A stretch of 21,300 nucleotides of DNA from CAZKCI01 sp964551475 (GTDB taxonomy: Bacteria; Auribacterota; Erginobacteria; Erginobacterales; CAZKCI01), in contig CAZKCI010000081.1 in the NCBI GenBank assembly GCA_964551475.1, positions 1 to 21,300 on the forward strand. Reading direction: 5' to 3'. Below, one piece after another: positions 20,570 through 21,300 of this stretch. A model generated the notes under the pieces. That model was not told the DNA's origin, searched no databases, and saw only the letters and a program-made list of their open reading frames with translations. A program made the position numbers and the translations under genes. Position 1 is the first letter of the stretch; each line of letters starts with the position of its first letter.

Positions 20570-21300
20570 TCAATACGCCGAAGAGACGTCCTTCGCCCGG
20601 ATGATCTTCAGGCTGGCGCTGGCCCCGATCCGGGTGGCCCCGGCCCGGATCATCGCCTGGGCGTCATCGAAGGTGCGCACGCCGCCCGAAGCCTTGATCC
20701 CCATCTCCGTCCCCACCGTTTTGCGCATCAGGGCGATGTCGGCCGCGGTGGCGCCGCCCTTGGAGAAGCCGGTGGAGGTCTTGACGAAGTCCGCCCCCGC
20801 TTCCTTGGCCAGCTCGCAGGCCTTGACCTTTTCCTCGTCGCTGAGGAGCGAGGTCTCCAGGATCACCTTGGTGAGAACCTGGGGGCCGCACGCCCGGACC
20901 ACGGCCCGGATGTCTTTCTCCACCCGCTCGTAGTCCTTCGACTTGAGCGCGCCGATGTTGATCACCATGTCCGCCTCGGAAGCGCCGTTGGCGATGGCGT
21001 TGCGGGTCTCGTAGGCCTTGGTCTCGGCGGTGGTCGCCCCCAGGGGAAAGCCGATCACGGTGCAGACCTTCACTCCGCTCCGCCGGAGCAGACGGGCCGC
21101 GAGGACCACCCAGGAGGGGTTGATGCAGACGGAGGCGAAGCCGTAGGTCGCCGCCTCCTGGCAGAGAACGCGCACCTCGTCCTCCCGGGCGTCGGCCTTG
21201 AGCAGCGTGTGGTCGATCATCCGGGCGATCGACGCCTCCACGGCGCCGATCCCCGGCGCGGCGCTGATCCGGCTGGCGCCGCCGGCGATCAAACCGTCGA
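20570..21300 (-). CDS. deoC: Deoxyribose-phosphate aldolase (5' end outside window)
   Basis: A class I aldolase that splits 2-deoxyribose-5-phosphate into glyceraldehyde-3-phosphate and acetaldehyde in deoxynucleoside catabolism. Recognised from IDHTLLKADAREDEV, ASVCINPSWV, VIGFPLGATTAETKAYE, ADMVINIGALKSKDY, LTKVILETSLLSDEE, the Schiff-base lysine in FVKTSTGFSKGGAT, and IKASGGVRTFDDA. The catalytic Asp/Lys/Lys arrangement appears complete. Upstream of the usual family start the frame stays open (DGLIAGGASRISAAPGIGAV) to the window edge. The protein therefore has an N-terminal extension, as in longer DeoC forms, and its start codon is not in view. The stop lies 38 bp before the sppA ATG. Confidence 0.93.
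   Translation of the reverse strand, partial: DGLIAGGASRISAAPGIGAVEASIARMIDHTLLKADAREDEVRVLCQEAATYGFASVCINPSWVVLAARLLRRSGVKVCTVIGFPLGATTAETKAYETRNAIANGASEADMVINIGALKSKDYERVEKDIRAVVRACGPQVLTKVILETSLLSDEEKVKACELAKEAGADFVKTSTGFSKGGATAADIALMRKTVGTEMGIKASGGVRTFDDAQAMIRAGATRIGASASLKIIRAKDVSSAY

Noticed and set aside
1..21300. tRNA, rRNA, insertion sequence or prophage genes
   Set aside because: No cloverleaf ending in CCA or TTCGA loops in context, no rRNA signature and no transposase or integrase motif was seen on either strand by eye. Small RNAs cannot be excluded without a search.

Overview
GC-rich bacterial DNA, almost all of it coding on the minus strand. Only two genes read on the plus strand (6312..6641 and 15819..16727). 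The host looks like an uncultured Gram-negative, or at least diderm, bacterium. It encodes two secreted beta-barrel-type outer-membrane proteins ending in Phe, a lipoprotein with a clear lipobox, and several multi-span envelope proteins. RNase HIII, a methylthioadenosine phosphorylase and many short intergenic palindromes suggest a candidate phylum of the Omnitrophota/PVC kind. That placement is inference; the window holds no rRNA or marker gene to confirm it. I see no tRNA, rRNA, CRISPR array, insertion sequence or prophage gene.

Layout by region. 1..1857: the 5' part of dprA (cut by the window edge), a terminator-type hairpin, and an outer-membrane beta-barrel protein. 1979..6046: a tight minus-strand operon of a J-domain/TPR protein, an unknown single-span membrane protein, and two CNNM/CBS/CorC-type transporters overlapping by ATGA, with a good sigma70-like promoter at 6087..6115. 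6116..8037: a MazG-like pyrophosphohydrolase converging on mtnP, then about 520 bp of palindromic repeats. 8038..9170: a translationally coupled pair, lipoprotein then HIT protein. 9338..10847: two GTAG-type palindromes and a GT39-like membrane glycosyltransferase. 10972..13189: a strong terminator, an alginate-export-like porin and a membrane-anchored TPR protein. 13319..16727: an 802-residue polytopic protein resembling STT3-type oligosaccharyltransferases, divergent from a secreted zinc-ribbon/OB-fold protein. 16552..21300: the PHP/TPR fusion, RNase HIII, SppA protease and a 5'-cut deoC.

The most unusual gene is 16552..18300. It starts like the PHP domain of DNA polymerase III alpha (DnaE) with every metal ligand in place, appears to lack the whole catalytic palm, keeps a recognisable but degraded DnaE thumb-like stretch, and ends in TPR repeats. 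It looks like a dead polymerase turned into a PHP phosphoesterase with a protein-binding tail. It also overlaps its convergent neighbour by 176 bp.

The other theme is intergenic structure. Nearly every gap longer than 100 bp carries a palindrome, tandem repeat or long inverted repeat, of at least six unrelated types. Two types (GTAG-tailed and GTGGGAG-tailed) resemble REP elements.
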